Shown here one piece after another: positions 51,758 through 60,647 of a stretch of DNA of 64,000 bases. The stretch lies in assembly GCA_963666765.1 (NCBI GenBank), contig OY762933.1:2232001-2296000 (forward strand), written 5' to 3'. The notes under the pieces are model-generated. The model was given only the letters and a program-made list of their open reading frames with translations, was not told the origin of the DNA and ran no database searches. Both the position numbers and the translations under genes were made by a program. Origin of the DNA: Foliamicus sp963666765 (GTDB lineage Bacteria; Pseudomonadota; Gammaproteobacteria; Steroidobacterales; Foliamicaceae). Each line of letters opens with the position of its first letter. The stretch's first letter is position 1.

Positions 51758-54232
51758 TCACAACCCGACCCTCCTCAGCCTGAGCGCGTTGCTCACGACC
51801 GAAACCGAGGACAGGCTCATGGCGGCGGCAGCAATCATGGGCGAAAACAGAATGCCAAACACCGGGTACAGCACACCGGCCGCGACCGGCACGCCGGCCG
51901 AATTGTAGACGAACGCGGAGAACAGGTTCTGTCTGATGTTGCGCATCGTCGCATGCGCCAGCCGGCGGGCCCGAACGATCCCGTTCAGGTCGCCCTTTAC
52001 CAGTGTGACGCCCGCACTCTCGATGGCCACGTCGGCGCCTGTGCCCATCGCGATCCCCACGTCTGCCTGGGCCAGCGCGGGCGCGTCGTTCACACCGTCG
52101 CCGGCCATCGCGACACCGGCGCCAGCCGCCTGCAGTTCCTTGATGATGCGGGCCTTGTCTTCGGGGAGAACATCGGCGCGAATCTCATCGATCCCGAGCC
52201 GGGAAGCCACAGCCTTCGCGGTGCGTTCGCTGTCTCCCGTGACCATGACGATGCGCAGACCTTCGGCATGCAGCGCCTTCAACGCCTGCGGCGTAGTGTC
52301 CTTGACCGGATCGGCGACACTCACAAGCCCGGCCAGCCTGCCTTCGACCACAATGAACATTACCGTTTCGCCCTGGTCGCGGCGCTGGTTCGCCATTTCG
52401 CCTGCATGGCCGGCGTCGAGTCCAAGGTCGGCAAGCAGCTTCGAGTTGCCGAGCGCAACGGTCTTGCCCTCGACCAGTCCATTGACGCCCTTCCCCGTGA
52501 CCGCCTCGAATCCTTCCACGCCGGAAAGGACGACGCCACGGTCCTCGGCTCCCGCAACGATCGCCTCGGCGAGCGGGTGCTCGCTGCCGCGTTCGAGCGA
52601 CGCCGCGAGCCGCAGCAACTCGGCCTCGTCCATCCCCGCCTCCGGGACCACGGCGACCAGCTTGGGCTTGCCCACGGTCAGGGTGCCGGTCTTGTCGACG
52701 ATCAGCGTGCCGACTCTGGCGAATCGCTCCAGCGCCTCGGCGTTCCTGATCAGCACGCCGGCCTGCGCCCCCCGGCCGGTCGCCGTCATGATGGACATCG
52801 GGGTGGCAAGGCCAAGCGCACAGGGGCAGGCGATGATCAGGACCGAGACCGCCGCCACCAGGGCGTAAGCCATGGCCGGCGGCGGACCCCAGATCGACCA
52901 GGCGACAAACGCCGCCACCGCCACAAGGACGACAGCCGGCACGAAATAGGCGGCCACCTGGTCGGCCAGTTTCTGAATCGGCGCACGGCTCCGCTGCGCT
53001 TCGGCGACCATCTCGACGATTTGCGACAGCATGGTGTCGGCGCCGACGCGCCCGGCCTCGATGACCAGCGTGCCCCTGCCGTTGATCGTCGCACCTGTTA
53101 CCGGGTCGCCAAGCGCCTTTTCGACCGGCACCGGTTCGCCGGTCAGCATGGACTCGTCAATGGATGATCGGCCCTCGACCACCACGCCGTCCACCGGCGC
53201 CTTGTCTCCCGGGCGTATCCGCAGTCGATCGCCGACCTGAACGTCTTCGAGCGGGATTTCCTCTTCGCGGCCATCGGGGCGGATGATCCGCGCCGTCGTC
53301 GGCGCCAGGTCCAGTAACGCGCGGATCGCGTCGCCCGTGCGTTCCCGGGCACGGAGCTCCAGTATCTGGCCGAGCAATACGAGAATCACGATGACGGCCG
53401 CGGCCTCGTAGTAGACCCCCACATGGCCCTGGGCGTCGCGGAATCCGGCCGGAAAGATCCCCGGCGCGATTGTCGCGACGACACTGAACGCATAGGCGGC
53501 GCCGACGCCCATGGCGATCAGCGTGAACATGTTCAGGCTGCGGTTGAGGACGGACTTGACGCCGCGGACGAAGAACGCCCAGCCCGACCAGAGGATGACC
53601 GGCGTCGCCAGGACGAGCTCGGCCCAGACCGCCGCACCTTCGCCGATCCACCTGCGCACGGGCAGGCCCAACATGGAACCCATCGTGAGCACCAGGAGCG
53701 GAACCGTCAGCGCGGCCCCGATCCAGAAGCGGCGCGTGAAATCCACGAGTTCCGGATTGGGTCCCTCGTCTCCGGCCGGCACGCCCATGGGCTCCAGCGC
53801 CATGCCACAGCTCGGGCAGTCTCCGGGCCCCTCCTGCTCGACCTCTGGGCACATGGGACAGATGTAAAGCGTGCCCTCGGGCATCGGTTCCGGTGCGGCG
53901 AGGCCTTGCAGGTAAGCCTCGGGCTCCCCCTCGAATTTTTCCCGGCAACGCGCAGCACAGAAATAGAAGCGCTGGCCGGCGTGCTTGGCGACATGCCGGG
54001 CGCTCGCACGCGCCACGGTCATGCCGCAGACGGGGTCCTTGGCCTCAAGGTAATCTTCCGGTGCCGCCTTGAACTTGTCGCGGCACCCTGCGCAGCAGAA
54101 GCGATAGACGTGGCCGTCGTGCTCGTAGCTCGGCTTGTCCGCGTCCGGATCGACGGTCATGGCGCAGACCGGATCTCTCACGATGGCCGCCTCCCGGCGT
54201 TCGTGCTCATCGCGATGCGCGTGGGTGGACAC
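51758..54232 (-). CDS. copA: Copper-exporting P-type ATPase with YHS domains
   Basis: 824-residue P1B-type ATPase pumping Cu+ out of the cytoplasm. N-terminal region: two YHS/TRASH-type metal-binding segments (about 18-60 with RFCCAGCRDKF, 66-110 with YFCAARCREKF), then a heavy-metal-binding stretch YICPMCPEV...CPSCGMALEP (about 122-150). No CxxC HMA domain is present. Core: TGE loop ESMLTGEPVPVEK, CPC in ACPCALGLATP, phosphorylated Asp513 in DKTGTLT, SEHPLAEAI for ATP, GDGVNDAPAL hinge. Divergent from the carboxyltransferase gene. Confidence 0.94.
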   Translation of the reverse strand: MSTHAHRDEHERREAAIVRDPVCAMTVDPDADKPSYEHDGHVYRFCCAGCRDKFKAAPEDYLEAKDPVCGMTVARASARHVAKHAGQRFYFCAARCREKFEGEPEAYLQGLAAPEPMPEGTLYICPMCPEVEQEGPGDCPSCGMALEPMGVPAGDEGPNPELVDFTRRFWIGAALTVPLLVLTMGSMLGLPVRRWIGEGAAVWAELVLATPVILWSGWAFFVRGVKSVLNRSLNMFTLIAMGVGAAYAFSVVATIAPGIFPAGFRDAQGHVGVYYEAAAVIVILVLLGQILELRARERTGDAIRALLDLAPTTARIIRPDGREEEIPLEDVQVGDRLRIRPGDKAPVDGVVVEGRSSIDESMLTGEPVPVEKALGDPVTGATINGRGTLVIEAGRVGADTMLSQIVEMVAEAQRSRAPIQKLADQVAAYFVPAVVLVAVAAFVAWSIWGPPPAMAYALVAAVSVLIIACPCALGLATPMSIMTATGRGAQAGVLIRNAEALERFARVGTLIVDKTGTLTVGKPKLVAVVPEAGMDEAELLRLAASLERGSEHPLAEAIVAGAEDRGVVLSGVEGFEAVTGKGVNGLVEGKTVALGNSKLLADLGLDAGHAGEMANQRRDQGETVMFIVVEGRLAGLVSVADPVKDTTPQALKALHAEGLRIVMVTGDSERTAKAVASRLGIDEIRADVLPEDKARIIKELQAAGAGVAMAGDGVNDAPALAQADVGIAMGTGADVAIESAGVTLVKGDLNGIVRARRLAHATMRNIRQNLFSAFVYNSAGVPVAAGVLYPVFGILFSPMIAAAAMSLSSVSVVSNALRLRRVGL

Positions 54233-54377
54233 GGCACTAGTTCCTTTTCGTCAACGTGGTTTCGTCGATTCTCACCGGTTTCCTACTCCCTGTATCCCGC
54301 CGGGATCGACCTGATGCCGCGTACATCATAATACCGGGGTCAAGGACAGTTCGTGGCTCGTGTGGAGCACTGCGCTG
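54233..54377. promoter_or_regulatory. Divergent promoter region, copA and carboxyltransferase
   Basis: 145 bp between two divergent starts. Copper ATPase genes are often under CueR-type control, but I could not find a convincing CueR-like palindrome with a 19-base spacer. No gene seen inside. Confidence 0.35.
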
Positions 54378-55988
54378 ATGTCGGTATTCGAGACAAAGGT
54401 TGATCCCAGGTCCGGGGAGTTTGCGGCCAACGCGAGGGTCAACCGGGAGTACGCTGCGCGGCTGAAGGTACTCAAGGCCGGAATCGCTATTGGCGGTTCG
54501 GAGTCCTCACGCGAAAGGCACCTGGGCCGCGGCAAGATGCTGGTCCGCGACCGCGTGCAAATGCTGATCGATGCGGGTTCGCCGTTTCTTGAGATCGGCC
54601 AGCTCGCCGCCCACGAAGTCTACGATCACCCGGTTCCGGCGGCGGGCCTGGTTTGCGGCATCGGGCGGATTCACGGAACGGAATGCATGGTTGTCGCCAA
54701 CGACGCCACGGTAAAGGGCGGCGCCTACCATCCGCTGACGGTCAAGAAACACCTGCGCGCCCAGGAGATCGCGCTCGAAAACAATCTGCCTTGCATTTAT
54801 CTCGCCGACTCCGGCGGCGCCTATCTGCCCATGCAGGATGAAGTCTTTCCCGACCGGGAGCATTTCGGGCGCATCTTCTACAACCAGGCCAGGCTGTCGG
54901 CGCGCAATATTCCGCAGGTGGCGGTGGTCATGGGATCGTGCACCGCGGGTGGCGCCTACGTCCCGGCGATGAGCGACGAAACCATCATCGTCAGGGACCA
55001 GGGAACCATATTTCTCGGCGGGCCGCCGCTGGTGAAGGCGGCGACGGGCGAGGAGGTGGACAAGGAAACGCTGGGCGGCGGCGACCTGCATACCCGGGTG
55101 TCGGGTGTAGCCGATTACCTGGCGGAGAACGACGGCCACGCGCTGAGCCTTGCCCGTGGCATCGTTCGCCACCTGAATCGGGACGGCAAGGCGCGTGTCG
55201 AACCCTCGGCGGCGGCCGAGCCCCTGTATCCGGCGGAAGAGATTTACGGCATCCTTCCCCGGGGCCTGCGCTACATCTACAACGTGCGCGAGGTCATTGC
55301 ACGCATAGTGGACGCCTCGGAGTTCGAGGAGTTCAAGCCCCGCTACGGGACGACGCTGGTATGCGCGTTCGCCCGGCTGGGCGGCTACCCGGTGGGGATT
55401 ATCGCCAACAATGGAATCCTGTTCTCCGAGTCCGCGCTCAAAGGCGCCCATTTCATTCAGCTCTGCAACCGTCGCGGAATACCGCTTCTGTTTCTGCAGA
55501 ACATTGCGGGATTCATGGTGGGCAAGGACTTCGAACGGCGCGGCATCGCCAAGGACGGCGCCAAGCTGATTACCGCGGTGGCCTGCGCCCGCGTGCCGAA
55601 GCTCACGGTCATCATCGGCGGCTCCTTCGGCGCCGGGAACTACGGAATGTGCGGCCGCGCCTACGGGCCGCGGATGCTGTGGATGTGGCCCAACGCGCGA
55701 ATCTCGGTGATGGGCGCGGAGCAGGCGGCCATGGTGTTGAGCCAGGTTGGCAGCGCCGGGAGTCGCGCACGCAACAATGATGACTCGGGGCAGCAAGACG
55801 AGGCCATTCAGCAGCAGGTCCGGCGCCAGTACGAGCGGCAGGGCCACCCCTACTATGCGAGCGCAAGACTCTGGGACGACGGCGTGATCGACCCGGTGGA
55901 AACGCGCGAGGTTCTGACGTTCAGCCTGTCCGTCGTGATGAACGCGCCGATACCCGAGGAGGCTCCCTATGGAGTGTTTCGCATGTAA
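54378..55988 (+). CDS. liuB: Methylcrotonoyl-CoA carboxylase beta-like carboxyltransferase
   Basis: 536-residue carboxyltransferase subunit of a biotin-dependent acyl-CoA carboxylase, closest to 3-methylcrotonoyl-CoA carboxylase of leucine breakdown. Motifs: GRGKMLVRDRVQMLIDAGSP, SGGAYLPMQDEVFPDREHFG, GSCTAGGAYVPAMSDE, GGSFGAGNYGMCGRAYGPR. The start ATG 54378 gives the family N-terminus; an upstream in-frame ATG at 54360 adds six residues. The biotin-carrying alpha subunit and the rest of the leucine pathway are not in the window. A MaoC gene follows by 15 bp. Confidence 0.88.
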   Translation: MSVFETKVDPRSGEFAANARVNREYAARLKVLKAGIAIGGSESSRERHLGRGKMLVRDRVQMLIDAGSPFLEIGQLAAHEVYDHPVPAAGLVCGIGRIHGTECMVVANDATVKGGAYHPLTVKKHLRAQEIALENNLPCIYLADSGGAYLPMQDEVFPDREHFGRIFYNQARLSARNIPQVAVVMGSCTAGGAYVPAMSDETIIVRDQGTIFLGGPPLVKAATGEEVDKETLGGGDLHTRVSGVADYLAENDGHALSLARGIVRHLNRDGKARVEPSAAAEPLYPAEEIYGILPRGLRYIYNVREVIARIVDASEFEEFKPRYGTTLVCAFARLGGYPVGIIANNGILFSESALKGAHFIQLCNRRGIPLLFLQNIAGFMVGKDFERRGIAKDGAKLITAVACARVPKLTVIIGGSFGAGNYGMCGRAYGPRMLWMWPNARISVMGAEQAAMVLSQVGSAGSRARNNDDSGQQDEAIQQQVRRQYERQGHPYYASARLWDDGVIDPVETREVLTFSLSVVMNAPIPEEAPYGVFRM

Positions 55989-56003
55989 GCCCGGGAAATC
56001 CTG

Positions 56004-56489
56004 ATGCCGGGTCTGTACTTCGAGGACTGCAAGTTGGGCGCCGTCATCAGGCATGCGTTGCGCCGCACGGTTACCGAAGCCGACAACCTCCTTTTTTCCA
56101 CGCTTACGCATAACCCCTCACCGCTGCATCTCGACGAGGAGTACATGCGCAATACCGAGTTCGGGCGACGCATCGTGAACAGTTGCTTTACTTTGAGCCT
56201 GATGACCGGCGTGTCCGTGGAGGACACGACCATGGGGACGGCGATCGCCAACCTGGGGTGGGAAGACGCACGTTTCCCCGGGCCCGTTTTTCCCGGCGAT
56301 ACGCTGCGGATCGAAACCGAAATCCTGAACAGGCGCGAGAGCAAGTCACGCCCGGACGCCGGCGTCGTGACCTTCGCCCATCGCGCCTACAACCAGAACG
56401 ATGAACTCGTGGGGCATTGCCGGCGCGTGGCGCTGATGAAAAAGCGCCCTCCTTTCCAGGATCAGGCGGCGAGCGACTTCAGCGCCTGA
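56004..56489 (+). CDS. MaoC-like (hotdog) dehydratase
   Basis: 161-residue hotdog-fold protein of the MaoC/R-specific enoyl-CoA hydratase type. The hydratase motif is visible as TEADNLLFSTLTHNPSPLHLDEEY, with Asn and His in the right order (a related D-x4-H arrangement), then FGRRIVNSCFTLSLMTG. It would hydrate an enoyl-CoA, fitting the carboxyltransferase gene 15 bp upstream, possibly in leucine or another acyl-CoA route. It overlaps htpX by 28 bp at the 3' end (convergent). Confidence 0.85.
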   Translation: MPGLYFEDCKLGAVIRHALRRTVTEADNLLFSTLTHNPSPLHLDEEYMRNTEFGRRIVNSCFTLSLMTGVSVEDTTMGTAIANLGWEDARFPGPVFPGDTLRIETEILNRRESKSRPDAGVVTFAHRAYNQNDELVGHCRRVALMKKRPPFQDQAASDFSA

Positions 56490-57361
56490 ATGCGGGCGTC
56501 CAGCGGCGGGTGAGACGAAAACATGCGCCGGATGCCGGAGCGCGCCGAGGCCGAAATGCCGAAAGCCGCCATTGATTCGGGCATGGACTGGCCGCGGCCG
56601 TAACCGCGCTTGAGCGACTCCAGGGCGTTGATCATCGAGCCGCGTCCGGCCAGCCGGGCGCCGGCCGCGTCGGCGCGGAACTCCCGCCGGCGCGAGTACC
56701 ACATCACGATGGCGCTGGCGAGGATTCCGAATACGATCTGGGCAGCGATCGTGACCACGAAGTAGCCCAGGCCCAGGCCCCTCTCATTGCGCAGGATGAC
56801 GCGGTCAACGACGAAGCCGACTACGCGGGAGAAGAACAGCACAAAGGTGTTCAGGACTCCCTGCAGCAGCGTCAGCGTCACCATGTCGCCGTTGGCTATG
56901 TGGCCGATTTCGTGACCCAGCACCGCGCGGACTTCCTCGCGGCGCATATGGCGGAGAAGCCCCTCGCTGACTGCGACCAGCGACTTGTTGCGCCGGGCGC
57001 CGGTGGCGAAGGCGTTCGGCTCCGGCGCCGGGAAGATGCCCACTTCGGGCGCGTCGATCCCGGCGCTTCTGGCCAGCTCCCGGGTCGTGTCCAGCAGCCA
57101 TACCTCAGTCGGGTTGGAGGGCGCGTCGATGATCTCGGTGCGGGTTGCCCGCTTTGCCATCCACTTCGACATGAACAGCGAAACCAGCGCTCCGCCGAAC
57201 CCGAAAATCGCGCAGAAGATGAACAGGCCGGAGTAGTTCAGCGCGTACTCGCCGGCCGCGTTCAGGACCATCCGGTCGATTCCCAGCAGGTTCAGGACCA
57301 GGGCGGCGACCGCAAGGACTGCCAGGTTGGTCAGGATGAACAGCGAGACGCGGGTGAACAT
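56462..57361 (-). CDS. htpX: HtpX membrane metalloprotease
   Basis: 299-residue zinc protease of the M48 family that degrades damaged inner-membrane proteins. Two N-terminal hydrophobic segments (about 4-24 and 38-60) precede the zinc site GHEIGHIANGDM; two further segments follow, and the third ligand Glu lies in REFRADAAGARLAGR. Length matches E. coli HtpX (293). Expression is often stress-linked (Cpx or sigma-32); no operator was identified. Confidence 0.96.
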   Translation of the reverse strand: MFTRVSLFILTNLAVLAVAALVLNLLGIDRMVLNAAGEYALNYSGLFIFCAIFGFGGALVSLFMSKWMAKRATRTEIIDAPSNPTEVWLLDTTRELARSAGIDAPEVGIFPAPEPNAFATGARRNKSLVAVSEGLLRHMRREEVRAVLGHEIGHIANGDMVTLTLLQGVLNTFVLFFSRVVGFVVDRVILRNERGLGLGYFVVTIAAQIVFGILASAIVMWYSRRREFRADAAGARLAGRGSMINALESLKRGYGRGQSMPESMAAFGISASARSGIRRMFSSHPPLDARIQALKSLAA

Positions 57362-57481
57362 TGGGGAAAACTCCGGCGGGTGGGTCGAGATCAGTAAGTA
57401 TATGGGGACGATTGCGCCGGTTTTGCAAGGCGTCGGGGCGCTTGCGGCGCCTCGCGCTCGCCGCCTACACTAGCCGGTCTT

Positions 57482-59056
57482 ATGTCGGATTTCGACGTGA
57501 TCGTGATCGGCGGCGGGGTCAACGGCCTTGCCTGTGCAGCGACCCTCGCGCGCGAGGGCCTGCAATGCTGCGTGCTGGAACGCAACAGCTACGTCGGCGG
57601 CGGCGCGGTGACTCGCGAAGTGACGCTGCCGGGTTTCCGCCACGACCTGTACGGCTCCTCGCACGTATGGATTCACTGCAACGCCGACTTCAAGGCCATT
57701 CAGCCGGAGCTGGAGCACTTCGGACTGAAATACATCGAGCCGGAGGACCACATTACCGGCCACCCGGACCGCGCCGGCGGCCCGGGAATCGTCGTATACA
57801 AGAGCGTGCAACGCACCTGCGAGTCCATTGCCCGCTATTCCGCCGCCGACGCCCGCCGCTATGCCGCCGTCTGCGAGGACTTCGAGCAGATCCGCGAGGG
57901 CTTCATCAAGGCGTTCTTCTCGCCGCCGACTCCGCCCAGCACCCTGCCGCGCGCTCTTGAACGGAGCGAGGATGGACTCAAACGCCTGCGCGAGTTTTCG
58001 ATGTCGGCGCGGGCCTGGGTGGAAGCCAACTTCGAGAACGACTTCGTGCAGGCCATGATGCTGAACTGGGCGCTGGCGCCGCAGATACTTCCCGAACAGG
58101 AAGGCGCCGGGCAGTCGTTCTACATCATGATTCCCGCGATTCACCATTATGGCCAGGCGATCCCCGAAGGCGGCAGCCAGCAACTGCCCAAGGCCATGGC
58201 GGCGTTCCTGGAGGGAAACGGCAGCCGGGTCATGACCTCCTCCCCGGTTCAGCAGATTGTGGTGGAGCGGGGACGGGCCTGCGGAGCCCGCCTGGAATCC
58301 GGCGAGACGCTCCGCGCGCGCCGCGCGGTAGTGTCGGCGCTTGAGCCGCGACAGACTTTTCTCGGCATGCTCGATGATGATCTGCTGGAAGACGATTTCC
58401 TGGAAATGGTGCGCGGCTATTCCTTCGGGAACATTTCGGTGTGCCGGGTGCACCTGGCGCTGAAGGAGCCCCCGCGGTTTGTCAACGGCGAGAGCATGAG
58501 CAACTGTGCCTTCCACCGCATGACCGACAGCATGCCGCAGCTCATGAAATTCTACGGCGAGCTGGCCATGGGCCTGCCGCCGTCGGACCCGTTCCTGTGG
58601 TCGGCCTGCTGGACGCTGCTCGATCCAACGAGGGCGCCGGCCGGCCAGCACACTCTGATATTCGATACTTTCGTTTCCAATTGGCTGGCTAACGGACGGT
58701 CTTGGGGCGAGATCGGAGAGGATTATGCCCGCGACGTGCTGCTGCCAAAGCTGCGCCAGTACGCGCCCAATATCGGCGCGGAGAACATTCTCGGGCAGCA
58801 TGTGGAAACCGGCGAGAGCCTGGAGAGCGCAAACCCCTCATTCGTGGAGGGAACCACCAACGGCGGCGAGCGCATCGCTTCGCAGCTTGGCTATTTCCGG
58901 CCTTTTCCCGGCTACGCACACTACCGCTCCCCGGTGCCCGGCCTGTACATGACGGGGCCGCATTGCCATCCCGGCGGGGGCATTTCCGCCATGGGCACGA
59001 TAACGGCGCGCGTCATGCTGGACGACTTCGGGATCCGGGAGGCGGATTTCTGGTAA
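57482..59056 (+). CDS. FAD-dependent oxidoreductase, phytoene desaturase-like
   Basis: 524-residue flavoprotein of the carotenoid-desaturase-like/amine-oxidoreductase group. The FAD motif is DVIVIGGGVNGLACAATLAR with ERNSYVGGGAVTRE; the C-terminal FAD contact is GLYMTGPHCHPGGGISAMG. The middle shows TGHPDRAGGPGIVVYK and ISVCRVHLALKEPP. Such proteins (the retinol saturase and FAD-dependent oxidoreductase relatives) act on isoprenoids or unknown small molecules. There is no carotenoid gene nearby, so the substrate is open. First gene of a plus-strand cluster, 51 bp before the amidase gene. Confidence 0.82.
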   Translation: MSDFDVIVIGGGVNGLACAATLAREGLQCCVLERNSYVGGGAVTREVTLPGFRHDLYGSSHVWIHCNADFKAIQPELEHFGLKYIEPEDHITGHPDRAGGPGIVVYKSVQRTCESIARYSAADARRYAAVCEDFEQIREGFIKAFFSPPTPPSTLPRALERSEDGLKRLREFSMSARAWVEANFENDFVQAMMLNWALAPQILPEQEGAGQSFYIMIPAIHHYGQAIPEGGSQQLPKAMAAFLEGNGSRVMTSSPVQQIVVERGRACGARLESGETLRARRAVVSALEPRQTFLGMLDDDLLEDDFLEMVRGYSFGNISVCRVHLALKEPPRFVNGESMSNCAFHRMTDSMPQLMKFYGELAMGLPPSDPFLWSACWTLLDPTRAPAGQHTLIFDTFVSNWLANGRSWGEIGEDYARDVLLPKLRQYAPNIGAENILGQHVETGESLESANPSFVEGTTNGGERIASQLGYFRPFPGYAHYRSPVPGLYMTGPHCHPGGGISAMGTITARVMLDDFGIREADFW

Positions 59057-59107
59057 TTGAACACGGCGTGCTTTCCCGACCGGAAAGCGATGCCGGAGGA
59101 ACCAACG

Positions 59108-60259
59108 ATGAGCAGAATCGAAAAATACACGGGCATGGTGATCCAGCCGCACGTTCTGGTGGCCGAGGACCGCGGCGACATCGAGCGCAACCTGGACCGG
59201 GTGCTGAACATGATCGACTTCGGCGTGGGCTATTTCTGGGAGCTGCCGGTAAAGCTGGTGGTACTGCCGGAATACTTCCTGCAGGGCGTGACCACGCCGG
59301 GCAAGGGCGAGCACGGCATTGACAGCTTCATGAAGAAGGCGATCACCTTCGACGGCCCGGAGATGCGCGCTCTCGGCGACAAGGCCCGCGAGTACGGACT
59401 TTACATCGCCGGCGGCGGGGTGGTGGAGCAGGTGCCCGAGTTCCCGGACCGCTGGTTCAACGCCGCATTCGTGATCGGGCCTTCGGGCGAGGTGGTCCTG
59501 CGTTATCACAAGTGGCACGTGCCGGCGAACATCGGCCTGGGGACCAGCCCGCACGACCTGCTCGACGCCTACCGCGAAGCGTTCGGCGCCGACATCAAGG
59601 ACCTGTTCCCGGTGATCGACACCGAGATCGGCAAGCTCGGCACAATGACCTGCCACGACGGCTGCACGCCGGAAGTGTCGCGCGCGCTGGGCTACAACGG
59701 CTGCGAAGTGCTCTGCCATCCTACGGCGCTGCAGGAGATCGAGGGGGTGAGCGAGCCCTGGGACTTCTGGACGTTCACGCGCCGCACGCGCGCGCACGAC
59801 AACATGTGCTACCTGCTGGGCTCGAACTGGGGCACGGTCGATTACGACTACTATCCCAAGGCCTTCTGTCCCGGCGGTTCGTTCATCATCGACTACACCG
59901 GCATGATGCTGCGCCACGCCAATTACCCGCAGGAGCAGGTGATCGGCGCCACCATCGACGTCGAGGCGTTACGGGAGCATCGTTCCCGCTGCGGGCACAA
60001 TTGCTGGGTGGACTTGCGCACCGAAGGTTTCAGGCAGATCTACGAAAACCCGATCTATCCGCCCAACCAGTTTCCGCCCGGCAAGCCGCCGCGCACGCTG
60101 GCCGACAAGATGGAGCCGCTGGATACCGTTTTTCGGGACATCTACGGCCGCGGCCAGTTCATGCCGCCCGCCGGCATGACAGTCGACGACATGCCGAAAC
60201 TGCACCGCAAGCGGGTGCGCGCCGCCCAGGACCGGGGCACGCTTAAGAAGAGCGACTAG
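59108..60259 (+). CDS. Nitrilase-superfamily amidase, formamidase-like branch
   Basis: 383-residue C-N hydrolase. The start ATG 59108 follows GGAGGA; the longer frame upstream is not family-like. The catalytic triad is in place: Glu55 in VLPEYFLQG, Lys135 in YHKWH and Cys182 in TCHDGCTPE. The CHDGxxPE context resembles aliphatic amidases and formamidases (AmiE/AmiF). The C-terminal 100 residues are an addition beyond the core. It is the second gene of the FAD oxidoreductase cluster; together they could deaminate or open an amide-containing compound, but no substrate is known. Confidence 0.85.
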   Translation: MSRIEKYTGMVIQPHVLVAEDRGDIERNLDRVLNMIDFGVGYFWELPVKLVVLPEYFLQGVTTPGKGEHGIDSFMKKAITFDGPEMRALGDKAREYGLYIAGGGVVEQVPEFPDRWFNAAFVIGPSGEVVLRYHKWHVPANIGLGTSPHDLLDAYREAFGADIKDLFPVIDTEIGKLGTMTCHDGCTPEVSRALGYNGCEVLCHPTALQEIEGVSEPWDFWTFTRRTRAHDNMCYLLGSNWGTVDYDYYPKAFCPGGSFIIDYTGMMLRHANYPQEQVIGATIDVEALREHRSRCGHNCWVDLRTEGFRQIYENPIYPPNQFPPGKPPRTLADKMEPLDTVFRDIYGRGQFMPPAGMTVDDMPKLHRKRVRAAQDRGTLKKSD

Positions 60260-60273
60260 GCGAGGGCAGCGGA

Positions 60274-60618
60274 ATGCGCGTGAAGAGCGACCTGGCCGAC
60301 CTCGATATCAAACTCGGGCGCATCAGCCGCGCGGGCGACGAACTGGTGGTGGATAGCGCGCCGGGCAGCAGCCTGGACGCCCGCATCCGCGTGGATGCTT
60401 CCGATGCCCGCAGCATGCTGGCCACCGTGCTGAAATCGGGCGCCGTCTGGGGATTCCTGCTGCGGCTGCCCTTTTCGCGGCGAGGGCGTGCAGGGAGTAC
60501 GTCCCGGGAGGGAGGGCGTCCCGCCCTCCACCAAGGCGGCGATGCCTTGGCTCCGCCGCGCGATAATGCAGCATGGCGTGCGCGGCGCGAAAGCACCGGG
60601 CTCAACAAACCTTGGTAG
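60274..60618 (+). CDS. Small hypothetical protein with a palindrome-derived C-terminus
   Basis: 114-residue frame starting 14 bp after the amidase stop. The first 68 residues (SDLADLDIKLGRISRAGDE, then DASDARSMLATVLKSGAVWG) look like a real protein. From about residue 70 the sequence becomes Arg/Gly-rich and coincides with tandem hairpins of the REP-like type, so the original C-terminus has probably been replaced by inserted repeat DNA. I do not recognise the family. It may be translationally linked to the amidase. Confidence 0.5.
   Translation: MRVKSDLADLDIKLGRISRAGDELVVDSAPGSSLDARIRVDASDARSMLATVLKSGAVWGFLLRLPFSRRGRAGSTSREGGRPALHQGGDALAPPRDNAAWRARRESTGLNKPW
60511..60550. repeat. REP-like tandem hairpins inside a gene
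   Basis: Two hairpins back to back: GGAGGGCG/CGCCCTCC (60511-60518 with 60522-60529) and CCAAGGC/GCCTTGG (60531-60537 with 60544-60550). The first has the same GAGGGC/GCCCTC core as those at 26129 and 36145. It falls within the 3' part of the small hypothetical frame. Confidence 0.6.
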
Positions 60619-60647
60619 GCTATACAGGCTGATTGGCGGGAACGGTT

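Noticed and set aside
54233..54377. CueR-type operator before copA
   Set aside because: No inverted repeat with the expected spacing was found by eye.
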